Shown here in pieces: positions 25,952 to 36,813 of a DNA stretch of 64,000 nucleotides. The number at the start of each line of letters is the position of its first letter. The stretch's first letter is position 1. Source of the DNA: Janthinobacterium sp. 67 (GTDB lineage: Bacteria > Pseudomonadota > Gammaproteobacteria > Burkholderiales > Burkholderiaceae_D); the NCBI RefSeq assembly GCF_002797895.1, contig NZ_PGES01000001.1:2046001-2110000 (forward strand). The letters run 5' to 3'. A program made the translations under genes and the position numbers. The notes beneath the pieces were generated by a model. The model saw nothing but the letters and a program-made list of their open reading frames with translations, was not told the origin of the DNA and did not search any database.

Positions 25952-26779
25952 ATGAGCCAACAACTGCAAACCATCATCGACCAGGCCTGGGAAAACCGCG
26001 CCGAGATCAATCCAGGCAACGGCACGGCCGAACTGCGCGACGCCGTCTCCCACGTCATCAATGGCCTGGACAACGGCAGCATCCGCGTGGCCGAAAAAAC
26101 CACGGGCGACTGGGTGGTCAACCAGTGGGTCAAGAAAGCCGTGCTGCTGTCGTTCCGCCTGGAAGACAACATCGTCCTGCCATCCGACGGCACGATGCAG
26201 TTCTACGACAAGGTCCCGACCAAGTTCGCCAACTACACCAAGGAAGACTTCGCCAAGGGCGGTTTCCGCGTCGTACCGCCAGCCGTTGCCCGCCGCGGCA
26301 GCTTCATCGCCAAGAACGTCGTGCTGATGCCGTCCTACGTCAACATCGGCGCCTATGTCGATGAAGGCGCCATGGTCGACACCTGGGCCACCGTCGGTTC
26401 CTGCGCACAGATCGGCAAGAACGTCCACCTGTCCGGCGGCGTCGGCATTGGCGGCGTGCTGGAACCTATGCAAGCGAACCCGACCATCATTGAAGACAAC
26501 TGCTTCATCGGCGCCCGTTCGGAAATCGTCGAAGGCGTCATCGTCGAAGAAAACTCGGTCATCTCCATGGGCGTGTACATCGGCCAGTCGACCAAGATCT
26601 ACGACCGCGCCACGGGCGAAGTCACCTACGGCCGCGTGCCAGCCGGCTCCGTCGTGGTCTCGGGCAACCTGCCTTCGGAAGACGGCAAGTACTCGCTGTA
26701 CTGCGCTGTGATCGTCAAGCGCGTCGATGCAAAAACCCGCGCGAAAACGGGTATCAACGAGTTGCTGCGCGGTATTTAA
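25952..26779 (+). CDS. dapD: Tetrahydrodipicolinate N-succinyltransferase DapD
   Basis: A 275-residue left-handed beta-helix acyltransferase. Hexapeptide repeats run through [20 protein letters not shown] and [10 protein letters not shown], then the DapD block [20 protein letters not shown]. It uses succinyl-CoA to succinylate tetrahydrodipicolinate, the step before DapC. It is co-directional with dapC after 23 bp and followed by a terminator, so dapC-dapD form a unit. Confidence 0.97.
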   Translation: MSQQLQTIIDQAWENRAEINPGNGTAELRDAVSHVINGLDNGSIRVAEKTTGDWVVNQWVKKAVLLSFRLEDNIVLPSDGTMQFYDKVPTKFANYTKEDFAKGGFRVVPPAVARRGSFIAKNVVLMPSYVNIGAYVDEGAMVDTWATVGSCAQIGKNVHLSGGVGIGGVLEPMQANPTIIEDNCFIGARSEIVEGVIVEENSVISMGVYIGQSTKIYDRATGEVTYGRVPAGSVVVSGNLPSEDGKYSLYCAVIVKRVDAKTRAKTGINELLRGI

Positions 26780-26812
26780 TTACTGCGCCGCAAGGCGCAC
26801 GCAGCACCCTGA

Positions 26813-26837
26813 ATGTCCCGCTCCGGCGGGACATTTT
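26813..26837 (+). terminator. Rho-independent terminator after dapD
   Basis: ATGTCCCGC (26813-26821) pairs with GCGGGACAT (26826-26834) over a TCCG loop, followed by TTTTC. It lies 33 bases after the dapD stop. Confidence 0.8.
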
Positions 26838-26901
26838 CATTTCCGGTTAGCAACTTCAATCGTCCCGCTATCCGCTCCCATCCTGTCCTATACTGGATGG
26901 C

Positions 26902-28449
26902 ATGAATACACCTCCCGTCCTGATCGTCGGCGCCGGTCCTACCGGCCTCATGCTTGCCTTGCGCCTCGCGCGCCATGGCGTCGATTGCCGCATCATCGAC
27001 AAAAATAGCGGCCCGGGCCAGGCGTCGCGGGCCATGGCCGTGCATGCCCGCACCCTGGAGTTTTACCAGCAGCTGGGCTTTGCCGATGAGCTGGTCAGCC
27101 TGGGCATCAAGATCAACGCCATGCACATCCATGAAGGTGGCGAAGAGCTGGTGAAACTGGCGCTGGGCGAAATCGGCGAAGGCCTGAGCCCCTATCCTTT
27201 CGTGCTGAGCCTGCCGCAGGACGAGCATGAACGCTTCCTGATCAGCAAGCTGGCGGCGGCCGGCGTGCACGTGGAGTGGAACGTGGCTCTGGACCTGTGG
27301 ACGCAGGACGATAGCGAAGTGCAAGCCATCCTGCTGAAAGATGGCGAACGTCAATATTGCACGTTTAACTATATTTGCGGCTGCGACGGCGCCCGCAGCA
27401 AGGTGCGCGAGATCGCCGGCTTTGAATTTTCCGGCGGCACCTACGACCACCTGTATTACGTGGCCGACGCGCAAGTGGCGGGCAAGAATACGGATTTGCA
27501 CGCCCACCTGGGCGCGAACTCATTTGCGCTGATGCTGCCCGTGCGCACCAGCGGCATGCAGCGCCTGATCGGCATCATGCCGGACAGACCGGAGGGTGCG
27601 CCGGCGCCCGTCTTCGACGATGTGCGGGAACAGGTGCAAGCCTTGCTGGGCATCGAGGTCGAACACGTGAACTGGTTTTCCACCTATAAAGTGCACCACC
27701 GGGTGGCGGCGCAATTTCGTGAACGGCGCTGCTTCATCCTCGGCGACGCTGCCCATTTGCACAGCCCCGTGGGCGGCCAGGGCATGAACACGGGCCTGGG
27801 CGACGCCGTCAACCTGGCGTGGAAACTGGCGCAAAAACTGCGGGGCCAGAGCAACGACGCCCTGCTCGATACCTATGAAAGCGAGCGCATCGTGTTTGCC
27901 CGCAAGCTCGTCGCCACCACCGACCGCGCCTTCCAGGCCATCGTCGCGCAAGGCATGGCCGGGCAATTCCTCCGGCGCTGGCTGGTGCCGCACGCGCTGC
28001 CCTTCCTCTCGGGCTTCGAACGGGCGCGCCGTCTGCTGTTCCGGACCGTGTCGCAAATCCAGATCAGCTATGAAGACAGCGCCCTGTCCGCAGGCCACGC
28101 GGAATACCTGCGCGGCGGCGACCGCCTGCCGTGGTTTTCCGACGGCACGCAAGACAATTTTACGGCCCTGCGCAGCATGGATTGGCAATTGCACATCTAT
28201 GGCGAAGCGGCGCCCGAGCTGCTGGACGAAGCGCGCGTGCTGAAGCTGCCCGTGCATTGCTACACCTATAACGTGGCCGCCAAGCTGGCGGGACTGGGCC
28301 GCGACGCGGCCTATCTCGTGCGCCCCGACGGCCACATCGCGCTGGCCCTGCACCTGCAGGAAAGCGGCGCTCTGCGCGCCCTGGCTTTGCGGCTGGGACT
28401 GCATTTCGGGCCGGCAGACATGAACAAGACGGTGCCACGGCCTGTGTAG
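26902..28449 (+). CDS. FAD-dependent aromatic-ring-type monooxygenase
   Basis: The 515-residue flavoprotein shows the class A monooxygenase pattern: the GxGxxG dinucleotide site VLIVGAGPTGLMLALRLARH (residues about 5-25), GCDGARSKVRE (DG motif, about residue 155), and the GD motif CFILGDAAHLHSPVGGQGMN with TGLGDAVNLAWKL (about residues 275-310). The C-terminal thioredoxin-like part (residues about 380-515) is of the PheA/MhpA type. Such enzymes use NAD(P)H and O2 to hydroxylate phenolic substrates. It interrupts the dap gene row but has its own upstream terminator; substrate unknown. Confidence 0.87.
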   Translation: MNTPPVLIVGAGPTGLMLALRLARHGVDCRIIDKNSGPGQASRAMAVHARTLEFYQQLGFADELVSLGIKINAMHIHEGGEELVKLALGEIGEGLSPYPFVLSLPQDEHERFLISKLAAAGVHVEWNVALDLWTQDDSEVQAILLKDGERQYCTFNYICGCDGARSKVREIAGFEFSGGTYDHLYYVADAQVAGKNTDLHAHLGANSFALMLPVRTSGMQRLIGIMPDRPEGAPAPVFDDVREQVQALLGIEVEHVNWFSTYKVHHRVAAQFRERRCFILGDAAHLHSPVGGQGMNTGLGDAVNLAWKLAQKLRGQSNDALLDTYESERIVFARKLVATTDRAFQAIVAQGMAGQFLRRWLVPHALPFLSGFERARRLLFRTVSQIQISYEDSALSAGHAEYLRGGDRLPWFSDGTQDNFTALRSMDWQLHIYGEAAPELLDEARVLKLPVHCYTYNVAAKLAGLGRDAAYLVRPDGHIALALHLQESGALRALALRLGLHFGPADMNKTVPRPV

Positions 28450-28500
28450 AGAAAATATCGGGGACATGTTGCAGCGCCGCATCGAGTGGCGCATCGACTG

Positions 28501-28506
28501 TATAAT
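28501..28506 (+). promoter_or_regulatory. Probable -10 box for yffB-dapE-prmB
   Basis: A perfect TATAAT sits in the 134 bp gap after the monooxygenase gene, 78 bases before the yffB start. No convincing -35 hexamer at 16-18 bases was found. Confidence 0.45.
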
Positions 28507-28583
28507 GGCGGCGACCATCGCATTTTTCCCTGGCGCAAGCGCCGCGATCAAGCGAACCGCATTCATTCCCCTTAGCCCTACCC

Positions 28584-28940
28584 ATGACGACCATTACACT
28601 CTACGGTATTCCCAACTGCGATACCGTCAAAAAGGCCCGCACCTGGCTGGCCGCGCAGCAACTCGATTTCACTTTCCACGACTTCAAGAAGCAAGGCCTG
28701 GAACGCGCCACCGTTGCAGCGTGGTTGCGGCAATTGCCGTGGGATGTGCTGGTCAACAAGAAAGGCACGACCTGGCGCGCCCTGTCCGACGAGCGCAAGG
28801 CGTCCACCGTCGATGCGGCCAGCGCCCTGGAGCTGATGCTGGAAAACCCGTCCATCATCAAGCGCCCCGTGCTGGACAAGGATGGCCAGTTCAGCGTGGC
28901 GTTTTCGGATGCGCAGTACAAAGCCATTTTTTCAGTTTAA
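28584..28940 (+). CDS. yffB: ArsC/Spx-family protein YffB
   Basis: A 118-residue thioredoxin-fold protein starting MTTITLYGIPNCDTVKKART. The single active-site cysteine in GIPNCDTVKKA and the PSIIKRPVL loop with the cis-proline and conserved arginine are typical of the ArsC/Spx family. YffB members lack proven arsenate reductase activity and may act on glutathione-linked substrates. The placement before dapE is widespread in proteobacteria. Confidence 0.88.
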   Translation: MTTITLYGIPNCDTVKKARTWLAAQQLDFTFHDFKKQGLERATVAAWLRQLPWDVLVNKKGTTWRALSDERKASTVDAASALELMLENPSIIKRPVLDKDGQFSVAFSDAQYKAIFSV

Positions 28941-30146
<1,206 letters not shown>

Positions 30147-30202
30147 ACCAGAATACCGAGGCCCGTCACGGCGGGCCAGAACACCGTCTTTTCGAGAATG
30201 CC

Positions 30203-31093
30203 ATGACCCCGAACCCGTTTTCCACGCCACGCGACCTGCTGCGCTACGCCGTTACCCGTTTCAATACCGCCAAGCTGTTTTTCGGCCACGGCAGCGCCGA
30301 AGCGTTCGACGAAGCGGCCTATCTGATCCTGCACACGTTGAAGTTGCCGCTCGACAAGCTCGAACCGTTCCTCGACGCCAAGCTGCTGCCGTCGGAAATC
30401 GCCAGCGTGATGAGCGTCATCGACCGCCGCAGCATCGACCGCGTGCCAGCCGCCTACATCACCAAGGAAGGCTGGCTGGGCACCTACAATTTCTACGTCG
30501 ACGAGCGCGTGATCGTGCCCCGTTCCTTCATCGCCGAACTGATCCCTGAATACTTCTCGCCATGGGTGGCGGAGCCGGAAGCCGTGGAAAACATCCTGGA
30601 ACTGTGCACCGGTTCGGGCTGCCTGTCGATCATGATGGCCGACGCCTTCCCGAACGCCACCGTCGACGCCGTGGATATTTCCGCCGACGCGCTGGCCGTG
30701 GCCAAGCGCAACGTCGACACGTACAAGCTGCAGGACCGCGTGAACCTGATCGAATCGGACCTGTACGCGAACGTGCCGGCCAAGAAATATGACTTGATCA
30801 TCAGCAACCCACCATACGTGAATTCCGCGTCGATGGGCGCCCTGCCCCAGGAATATCTGGCCGAACCGCAAATCGCCCTCGACGGCGGCAGCGACGGCAT
30901 GGACCTGGTGCGCAAGATCATCGCCGGCGCGGCCGAACGCCTGACGGACGAGGGCATCCTGATGATTGAAATCGGCAACGAGCGCGAATACGCGGAAGCG
31001 GCCTTCGGCGAGCTGGGCCTGACCTGGCTGACGACGAGCGCCGGCGACGACATGGTATTCCTGCTGACGGCCGAGCAGCTGAAGTTGGGTTAA
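30203..31093 (+). CDS. prmB: Ribosomal protein L3 N5-glutamine methyltransferase PrmB
   Basis: The 296-residue protein has an N-terminal helical domain (residues 1-95) and a SAM-dependent methyltransferase domain with ILELCTGSGCLSIMMADAFP (motif I) and the glutamine/asparagine-methylase signature ISNPPYVNSASMGALP. The tail contains GGSDGMDLVRKII and MIEIGNERE. It methylates a glutamine of ribosomal protein L3. The start ATG at 30203 is 57 bases after the dapE stop on the same strand. Confidence 0.95.
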   Translation: MTPNPFSTPRDLLRYAVTRFNTAKLFFGHGSAEAFDEAAYLILHTLKLPLDKLEPFLDAKLLPSEIASVMSVIDRRSIDRVPAAYITKEGWLGTYNFYVDERVIVPRSFIAELIPEYFSPWVAEPEAVENILELCTGSGCLSIMMADAFPNATVDAVDISADALAVAKRNVDTYKLQDRVNLIESDLYANVPAKKYDLIISNPPYVNSASMGALPQEYLAEPQIALDGGSDGMDLVRKIIAGAAERLTDEGILMIEIGNEREYAEAAFGELGLTWLTTSAGDDMVFLLTAEQLKLG

Positions 31094-31134
31094 TTGACAA
31101 ACGCACTACCTCACTCAACCCAACTGCAAATGCC

Positions 31135-31161
31135 GGGGTCGGACCCTCAGGGTCCGACCCC
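31135..31161. terminator. GGGGTC-type perfect hairpin after prmB
   Basis: GGGGTCGGACCC (31135-31146) pairs perfectly with GGGTCCGACCCC (31150-31161) over TCA. It lies 42 bases after the prmB stop and 37 before the ABC-F start. A T run is lacking, so termination is inferred from stem strength and position. Confidence 0.6.
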
Positions 31162-31197
31162 AGGTTTGCGCCTTTGGGTTAAAACACAAAGAAAAAA

Positions 31198-33189
31198 ATG
31201 ATACGTTTCCTACAAGTAAGCCTGATGCGCGGCATCAAACCGTTGCTCGAACAAGTCGACGTCACCCTCAATCCGGGCGACAAGATCGGCCTGATCGGCG
31301 CCAATGGCGCGGGCAAATCGAGCCTGTTCGCCATGATGCGTGGCGAATTGCACCCTGACCAGGGCGAGATCGATTTCCCGGCCAAGTGGCGCGTGGCTTA
31401 CGTGGCGCAGGAAACGCCGCCGCTGGACCGTGCCGCGCTCGACTATGCGATCGATGGCGACGTCACCTTGCGCAAGCTGGAAGCGGAACTGGCGCGCCTG
31501 GAATCGGAACCGGCCACGTCGGAAAACGGCATCGCCATCGGCGAAATCTACAGCGCGCTGGCCGATGCCGACGCGTATACCGTGCAGTCGCGCGGCGAGC
31601 AATTGCTGCTGGGCCTGGGCTTTACCCTGGACCAGATGCAGCAACCGGTGGCCAGTTTCTCGGGCGGCTGGCGCATGCGCTTGAACCTGGCGCAAGCGCT
31701 GATGTGCCCGTCCGACCTGCTGCTGCTCGATGAACCGACCAATCACTTGGATCTGGACGCCATCATCTGGCTGGAAGACTGGCTCAAGCGCTACGCCGGC
31801 ACATTATTGATCATTTCCCATGACCGCGACTTCCTCGATGAAGTCGTCAACGTCGTCGTGCATATCGACGAACGCAAGCTGAAACGCTATTCGGGCAACT
31901 ACTCGAGCTTCGAGCGCCAGCGCGCGGCGCAGATGATCCTGGCCGCCGGCGCGCTGGAAAAGCAGCAGCGCAAGCGTGCCCACCTGGAATCGTTCGTGAA
32001 CCGCTTCAAGGCGCAAGCTTCGAAGGCCCGCCAGGCGCAAAGCCGCATGAAGGCGCTGGCGAAGATGGAAGAACTGGCGCCACTGCGCGCCGCCGCCGAA
32101 TTCTCGTTCGAATTCCGCGAGCCGCTGAGCGCGCCGAACCCGCTGCTGGTGATGGAAGACGTCGATGCGGGCTACAAGATCGAAAACGAAGCGACGGGCG
32201 AGATCACGCATAAAACCATCGTCAACGGCATCAAGTTTTCGCTGCAGATCGGCCAGCGTATCGGCTTGCTGGGCCAGAACGGCGCCGGCAAATCGACCCT
32301 GATCAAGACCATCGCCGGCGAACTGATGCCGTTGACGGGCGACGCCACCATGGGCAAGGGCCTGAACATCGGCTACTTCGCCCAGCACCAGGTGGAAATG
32401 CTGCGTCACGACGAATCGCCGCTGTGGCATCTGGCGAAGATCGCCCCGACCGTGCGCGAGCAGGAACTGCGCAACTTCCTGGGCGGCTTCAACTTCCCCG
32501 GCAACATGGTGACCGCCTCGATCGCGCCGTTCTCGGGCGGCGAAAAAGCCCGTCTGGCGCTGGCCCTGATCGTCTGGCAGCGTCCTAACCTGCTGCTGCT
32601 CGATGAACCGACCAACCATCTGGACCTGGAAACGCGCGAAGCGCTGACGGAAGCGCTGGCCCAGTTCGAAGGCACCCTCGTCGTCGTGTCCCATGATCGC
32701 CACTTGCTGCGCGCCACCACGGACGAATTCATCATCGTTGCCGACGGCAAGCTGCAGCCGTTCGACGGCGACCTCGATGACTACAAGGACTGGCTGTTCA
32801 AGACCAAGCTGGGCAAAGGCACGGATGTGCTGCCGGCCGCCGGCAAGGCCAACAAGACGGACTTCCCCGTCGTTTCGCCCGTCGTTGCCGCAGCAGCCCC
32901 TGCCGCGCCCGTACGCGACAAGCGCAAGGAAGCGGAAGAGCGCCAGAAAGCCGCCGCCCTGCGCAAGCCGATCGAAAACAAGATCAAGCGCCAGGAAGAG
33001 CAGATCGCCAAGCGCAATGCGCAAAAGGCGGAAACCGACGCCAAGCTGGGCGAGCCGACCATCTATGACGCCGCCAACAAGGCGAAATTGAAGCAACTGC
33101 TGGCCGACCAGACCTTCTTTACCAAGGACCTGGCGCAGCTGGAAGCGGAATGGCTCGATCTGCAGGATCAGCTGGAAAAGCTCGGCTAA
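31198..33189 (+). CDS. ABC-F family ATPase (YheS/Uup type)
   Basis: The 663-residue protein has two ATP-binding cassettes and no membrane segments. Cassette 1 carries GLIGANGAGKSSLF, signature FSGGWRMRLNLAQAL, and LLLLDEPTNHLDLDAIIWLE; cassette 2 carries GLLGQNGAGKSTLIK, FSGGEKARLALAL, and LLLLDEPTNHLDLETREAL. They are joined by the charged ABC-F linker (residues about 240-310), with a Lys/Glu-rich coiled-coil tail (residues about 575-663). Such proteins act on the ribosome; YheS is the closest architecture. A terminator follows directly. Confidence 0.92.
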   Translation: MIRFLQVSLMRGIKPLLEQVDVTLNPGDKIGLIGANGAGKSSLFAMMRGELHPDQGEIDFPAKWRVAYVAQETPPLDRAALDYAIDGDVTLRKLEAELARLESEPATSENGIAIGEIYSALADADAYTVQSRGEQLLLGLGFTLDQMQQPVASFSGGWRMRLNLAQALMCPSDLLLLDEPTNHLDLDAIIWLEDWLKRYAGTLLIISHDRDFLDEVVNVVVHIDERKLKRYSGNYSSFERQRAAQMILAAGALEKQQRKRAHLESFVNRFKAQASKARQAQSRMKALAKMEELAPLRAAAEFSFEFREPLSAPNPLLVMEDVDAGYKIENEATGEITHKTIVNGIKFSLQIGQRIGLLGQNGAGKSTLIKTIAGELMPLTGDATMGKGLNIGYFAQHQVEMLRHDESPLWHLAKIAPTVREQELRNFLGGFNFPGNMVTASIAPFSGGEKARLALALIVWQRPNLLLLDEPTNHLDLETREALTEALAQFEGTLVVVSHDRHLLRATTDEFIIVADGKLQPFDGDLDDYKDWLFKTKLGKGTDVLPAAGKANKTDFPVVSPVVAAAAPAAPVRDKRKEAEERQKAAALRKPIENKIKRQEEQIAKRNAQKAETDAKLGEPTIYDAANKAKLKQLLADQTFFTKDLAQLEAEWLDLQDQLEKLG

Positions 33190-33201
33190 TTCAGTAGCGA
33201 C

Positions 33202-33230
33202 AAAAGACGACCCTCGGGTCGTCTTTTTTT
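33202..33230 (+). terminator. Strong Rho-independent terminator after the ABC-F gene
   Basis: AAAAGACGACCC (33202-33213) pairs with GGGTCGTCTTTT (33216-33227) and runs into seven T (33224-33230). It overlaps the last bases of the converging cheW-like gene and can serve both directions. Confidence 0.9.
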
Positions 33231-33711
33231 ATGCCGCCTGCAGGGGGCTGGGGCTGCGGATTGCCATCAGGCGGTCGATGTCGACGAGGATCAGACGGCG
33301 CCCCGCCACCATGCCCAGACCCAGCAGATAATCGGCTTCCGCCTCGCCCAGGCCGGGCACGGCGGCGATGTCGCCGGGTGCCAGGCTGACGATATCGGTG
33401 ACGCCATCGACCACCATGCCCATCACGCCATTGCTCAGCTGCAAAATGATCACGTCGGTGGCAGGGTCCGGCGCGCTCTGAGCGCTGCCGAACGCGGCGC
33501 GCATGTCGACGATGGGGATGATCACGCCGCGCGAGACGGCCACGCTGTGCAGCACTTCCCCTTCCGAGGAAAAACGGTCGAGTTCCTTCAGCGGGCGCAA
33601 TTCCCGCACGCAGCGGTAGTCGAGGCCGTATTCCAGGCCGCCCAGCCGGAAGCTCAGGTACTGCGTCAGGTATTGCGCGCTTGCGGCGCCAGGCGTGGTC
33701 GTGGGCTGCAT
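33229..33711 (-). CDS. CheW-like chemotaxis coupling protein
   Basis: A 160-residue protein whose core (residues about 18-150) is a CheW domain: QYLSFRLGGLEYGLDYRCVR, VSRGVIIPIVDMRAAFG, VIILQLSNGVMGMVVDGVTD and LILVDIDRLM. CheW links chemoreceptors to the kinase CheA. No cheA, receptor or other chemotaxis gene is adjacent, so it is an orphan copy. The start MQPTTTPGAASAQYLTQYLS at 33711 is preferred to upstream in-frame codons that encode no CheW sequence. Confidence 0.85.
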   Translation of the reverse strand: MQPTTTPGAASAQYLTQYLSFRLGGLEYGLDYRCVRELRPLKELDRFSSEGEVLHSVAVSRGVIIPIVDMRAAFGSAQSAPDPATDVIILQLSNGVMGMVVDGVTDIVSLAPGDIAAVPGLGEAEADYLLGLGMVAGRRLILVDIDRLMAIRSPSPLQAA

Positions 33712-33909
33712 GGTGTTCCTTTCATCCGGTAAGCGCTGCCAGGATGCGGCGCAATGATGCAACTTTGGCCCCATGCTAACCAGCATCACCACAGGCGGCG
33801 TTGAGAAACGTCAACTTTCCAGGAGGCATGCTTAGTCCCGGTGCCCAGCCTTGCGCCGGCGCAGCCAACTTCCCTTACAATACCCACATCATCCCCCAAC
33901 AGGCAGGCC

Positions 33910-34308
33910 ATGCAGCACCTCGTCAACCCCGCTGAAGTTGAATTTTCCGCCATCCGCGCCCAGGGCCCGGGCGGCCAGAACGTCAACAAGGTGTCCAGCG
34001 CCATCCATTTGCGCTTCCCCATCGCCGCCTCGTCGCTGCCGGAAGCGTACAAGGAGCGGTTGCTGGCCCTGCGCGACAGCCGCATCAGCAAGGACGGCGT
34101 GCTGGTGCTCAAGGCGCAGCAGTCGCGCAGCCAGGAGCAGAACAAGGAAGAAGCGTTGCGGCGCTTGCAGGAAATCATCGACAGCGTGACCTTCCTGCCC
34201 GCCGTGCGCCGCGCCACCAAGCCCACGCGCAGCTCGCAGCGGCGCCGCCTCGACAGCAAGAGCACGCACAGCGTGCTCAAGCAATCACGCGGCAAGGTCA
34301 CCGATTAA
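33910..34308 (+). CDS. arfB: Peptidyl-tRNA hydrolase ArfB (ribosome rescue)
   Basis: A 132-residue class I release-factor-like protein. It has the catalytic GGQ in IRAQGPGGQNVNKVSSAIHL and a basic C-terminal tail (RRATKPTRSSQRRRLDSKST and KQSRGKV) that enters the empty mRNA channel of stalled ribosomes. Its short length and lack of codon-recognition domains separate it from PrfA/PrfB. It frees ribosomes stuck on truncated messages. The ATG at 33910 starts the conserved protein. It converges with the DUF342 gene, with a gap of three bases. Confidence 0.93.
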   Translation: MQHLVNPAEVEFSAIRAQGPGGQNVNKVSSAIHLRFPIAASSLPEAYKERLLALRDSRISKDGVLVLKAQQSRSQEQNKEEALRRLQEIIDSVTFLPAVRRATKPTRSSQRRRLDSKSTHSVLKQSRGKVTD

Positions 34309-34311
34309 ACG

Positions 34312-36174
34312 CTACGGCGGCGGAGCATACGTCCATTCCAGGCTGCCCGTGCTGTCCGCAAACACGGGCTGCGTGGCCGGCGTGGCGCTGCGCAGCAAGG
34401 CCTTGATTTCCTTCGGCGGCCGGTCGTAGACCTTGGCCGGCCCGGGCGGCACGACCATGGCGCGCACCGTCGTCTCGCCATCGATCAGGCCAAGACTGCA
34501 GCGCGACTGTCCCGCCGTCGCCTGCCGCTCCTGGCGCAGTTGCGCCACCAGGGCCAGCATCTGTGCGTGCAGGATTTCCGACTGTTTGACTTCCACGCGC
34601 AGCCGCGCCACCTCTTTCAGGACGGGCGCGATGCGCGCGGCCAGCTTGTCGTACTGTAGCTGCTGCGTGGGCTGCAGCTGCAGCTCGCCGCGCCGCAGCT
34701 GGCCCGCCAGGGTCAGATAGTTGCGCACCTCGGGCAACTGCGCGATGGCGTCGATCTCCTGCTGGCGCTTGTGTTGCACTTGCAGGAACTGCGCCGCCTT
34801 CGCCAGGCTTTCCGCGATCTTTTGCTCGACCGCGCTCAGGTCCGGCACGAGGGGAAACAGCAGCATCTCCACCTGCTTGCGGGGGCCGGCGCTGCCGATG
34901 CGGATGGTGCGCGCCGCCACGGCGCAGCCTTCGGCCAGTTCGATGACGACCTCGTCGGCAATGATCTCGCAATTGCTGGCACTGTCGATCACCACGCGCG
35001 TGCCGGCGATGACGCAGCTTTCCGCGCGCTTCACGTGTACTTCGCCGCTCAGCGCCTGCAGCACGGAACCGGAAGCGACACCCTCGACGCGCACGTCGCC
35101 ATGCTCGTTGAAGGCCGTACCGCCCACCAGGTTGCGGCGCAATAAGATCAGCCCGCCATGCGAGTGCAGATGGCCATACACGTCGCCATGGATGGTGATG
35201 TCGCTGCCGTCGAGCTGGCGCTGTTCCTGCACTTCGCCATATTCCTCGTAGGCGGCGCGCAGCTTCAGATTGCCCGTGGTGCGGCTGCTGACGCCTTCGC
35301 GGCTGACGATCTTGTTTTCGACCGCCATCTTGCCGTGCTCATCGACATTCACATAGCCATCCATGGTGGCGACGAGAAAATCCCCATCGCTGAAATGCTC
35401 GGCCGCCGTGCCAGGCCCCGCCACCGTGGCCAGGTCCAGCTCCAGCGGCGCGGGCGGCGGCAGCGCCTTGCCGGCCAGGTCGTAGCCGGGCAAGCCGGGC
35501 GTGCCAGGCAGCAGACGCAGCAAACGCGCGTGTTTTTTCACTTGCGGAAAGCGGTTCTTGAAACTGAGCAAATCGAGGCGGCCATCGGAGCGTTCGCGCG
35601 GCGCATCGTCGCGGTGGATGCCTTGCGACACTTCAACGAGCTGGGCGTCGCGCCCCGGCTGCGGCGGCAGCACGCGCGCCACCGTGATGCGCTCGGCCTT
35701 GCCGCTGGCGAGGATGGCGCGCACGGCCGCGCTATCGATGCCGTAGTGCACGCCCTTGCACCACAGGTCGGCCACCAGCTCGTCAAATTCGCGGCGCGCC
35801 GGTACCTGCCCATCCGCGTCCGCCGTCAAGGCTTCAAAGTAAAATTCGGCGCTGTCGCCGCGGATCTTGACCTGTTGGTACAGCGCGCGGCGCTGGGGCG
35901 GGAATGGCGCCACGCACACGGCGATGCGCAGCAAGGCGTCGCCCTTGGGCGCGGCGCGGGGCGTGGGAGCATGGAACAGGGTCAGCAGGAACAAACCGTA
36001 ATCGAGGCCGGCCAGCAACTGCCCCGACTGGAACAGCTGGCCGACGGCGTCGCGCAGCTGCGCCGGCGCCAGCGACATGTCAAGGCACACGCCCTCGTCG
36101 CGCTGGACCAGGCCGTGCGGCAAGCCGCCCGCGGGCGCCGCATCCGGAACGGGTGTGTCGTCGTCGCTCACCAC
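34312..36174 (-). CDS. DUF342/FapA-like polymerising protein
   Basis: The 620-residue protein has an N-terminal variable domain (residues 1-170), a FapA core with repeated beta-helix-like turns (residues about 215-440, for example GDFLVATMDGYVNVDEHGKM, SDITIHGDVYGHLHSHGGLI and VRVEGVASGSVLQALSGEVH), and a coiled coil (about 455-570). FapA-type proteins of unclear function are often found with flagellar or chemotaxis genes; the nearby cheW and motA fit that loosely. No catalytic motif is visible. Confidence 0.8.
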   Translation of the reverse strand: MVSDDDTPVPDAAPAGGLPHGLVQRDEGVCLDMSLAPAQLRDAVGQLFQSGQLLAGLDYGLFLLTLFHAPTPRAAPKGDALLRIAVCVAPFPPQRRALYQQVKIRGDSAEFYFEALTADADGQVPARREFDELVADLWCKGVHYGIDSAAVRAILASGKAERITVARVLPPQPGRDAQLVEVSQGIHRDDAPRERSDGRLDLLSFKNRFPQVKKHARLLRLLPGTPGLPGYDLAGKALPPPAPLELDLATVAGPGTAAEHFSDGDFLVATMDGYVNVDEHGKMAVENKIVSREGVSSRTTGNLKLRAAYEEYGEVQEQRQLDGSDITIHGDVYGHLHSHGGLILLRRNLVGGTAFNEHGDVRVEGVASGSVLQALSGEVHVKRAESCVIAGTRVVIDSASNCEIIADEVVIELAEGCAVAARTIRIGSAGPRKQVEMLLFPLVPDLSAVEQKIAESLAKAAQFLQVQHKRQQEIDAIAQLPEVRNYLTLAGQLRRGELQLQPTQQLQYDKLAARIAPVLKEVARLRVEVKQSEILHAQMLALVAQLRQERQATAGQSRCSLGLIDGETTVRAMVVPPGPAKVYDRPPKEIKALLRSATPATQPVFADSTGSLEWTYAPPP

Positions 36175-36282
36175 TTGCCTCCCCCGGCAACCATGTCAGA
36201 AAATTGTATCAGTGCACTAGAACAATATCACGGGGCGTGGTCGTGTGCCTGCCTGAGCAGCAATGTTGGCGGCCAGATGCAA

Positions 36283-36312
36283 ACAGGGCCATGTCTTGCG
36301 AGATGGCCCTGT
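36283..36312. terminator. Ten-bp perfect hairpin, probable terminator
   Basis: ACAGGGCCAT (36283-36292) pairs with ATGGCCCTGT (36303-36312). It follows the minus-strand exported-protein gene that ends at 36333. Only three T follow the stem on that strand, so it is a weak intrinsic terminator. Confidence 0.5.
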
Positions 36313-36332
36313 CGGATGGGGTTGTACACCGC

Positions 36333-36722
36333 CTAGCGGCGCGGCGGATTCGAATAGATGTCTTGCCCCACTTCGTTGATCTGGCGGCGCAGGTCGCGGC
36401 GTTCGTCGGGCGTCATGCGGCCCGTGCGGCGCGAGGCGTCGGCGCCTTCGTTGGCGCGGCGCTGCTCTTCGGCGCGCGTGTCGAAACTGCGTGCGTCACG
36501 CTGTTCGCGCAGTCGCGTATCATTGCTATTGCTGCGCTGCACCTGTTCATACCGCTGCGCCTGCATTTGCTGCTGGTCGTCACGACGCGACGGCGGCTGG
36601 TTTTGCGCTGACGCCAGGCTGGCGGCAAACACGGAGCAAACGGCAAATGCGGACAGCACAACGGTACGTGCGGCAATAGCTGCGCTGGGAGCGGCGTGAA
36701 TTTTTTTAGTAAAGATATTCAT
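36333..36722 (-). CDS. Exported, charged hypothetical protein, 129 aa
   Basis: A signal peptide (TVVLSAFAVCSVFAASLASA, cleavage near ASA-Q, residue about 40) is followed by a hydrophilic Arg/Gln/Glu-rich mature part. The latter ends in the pattern MTPDERRDLRRQINEVGQDI with YSNPPRR. The tail resembles the end of small periplasmic proteins of Burkholderiales with unknown role. No cysteine or catalytic motif is present in the mature part. It is divergent from ompR, and the shared gap holds OmpR-like repeats, so it may be an OmpR target (inference). Confidence 0.65.
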   Translation of the reverse strand: MNIFTKKIHAAPSAAIAARTVVLSAFAVCSVFAASLASAQNQPPSRRDDQQQMQAQRYEQVQRSNSNDTRLREQRDARSFDTRAEEQRRANEGADASRRTGRMTPDERRDLRRQINEVGQDIYSNPPRR

Positions 36723-36813
36723 TGAGTTCCTCTTCCGCGATGCCGTATAAACTTAAAGCTGATTTCCACTGTGGCCCCAGTGTATGATGCTTTACACGGT
36801 GCAGTAAGAGTAA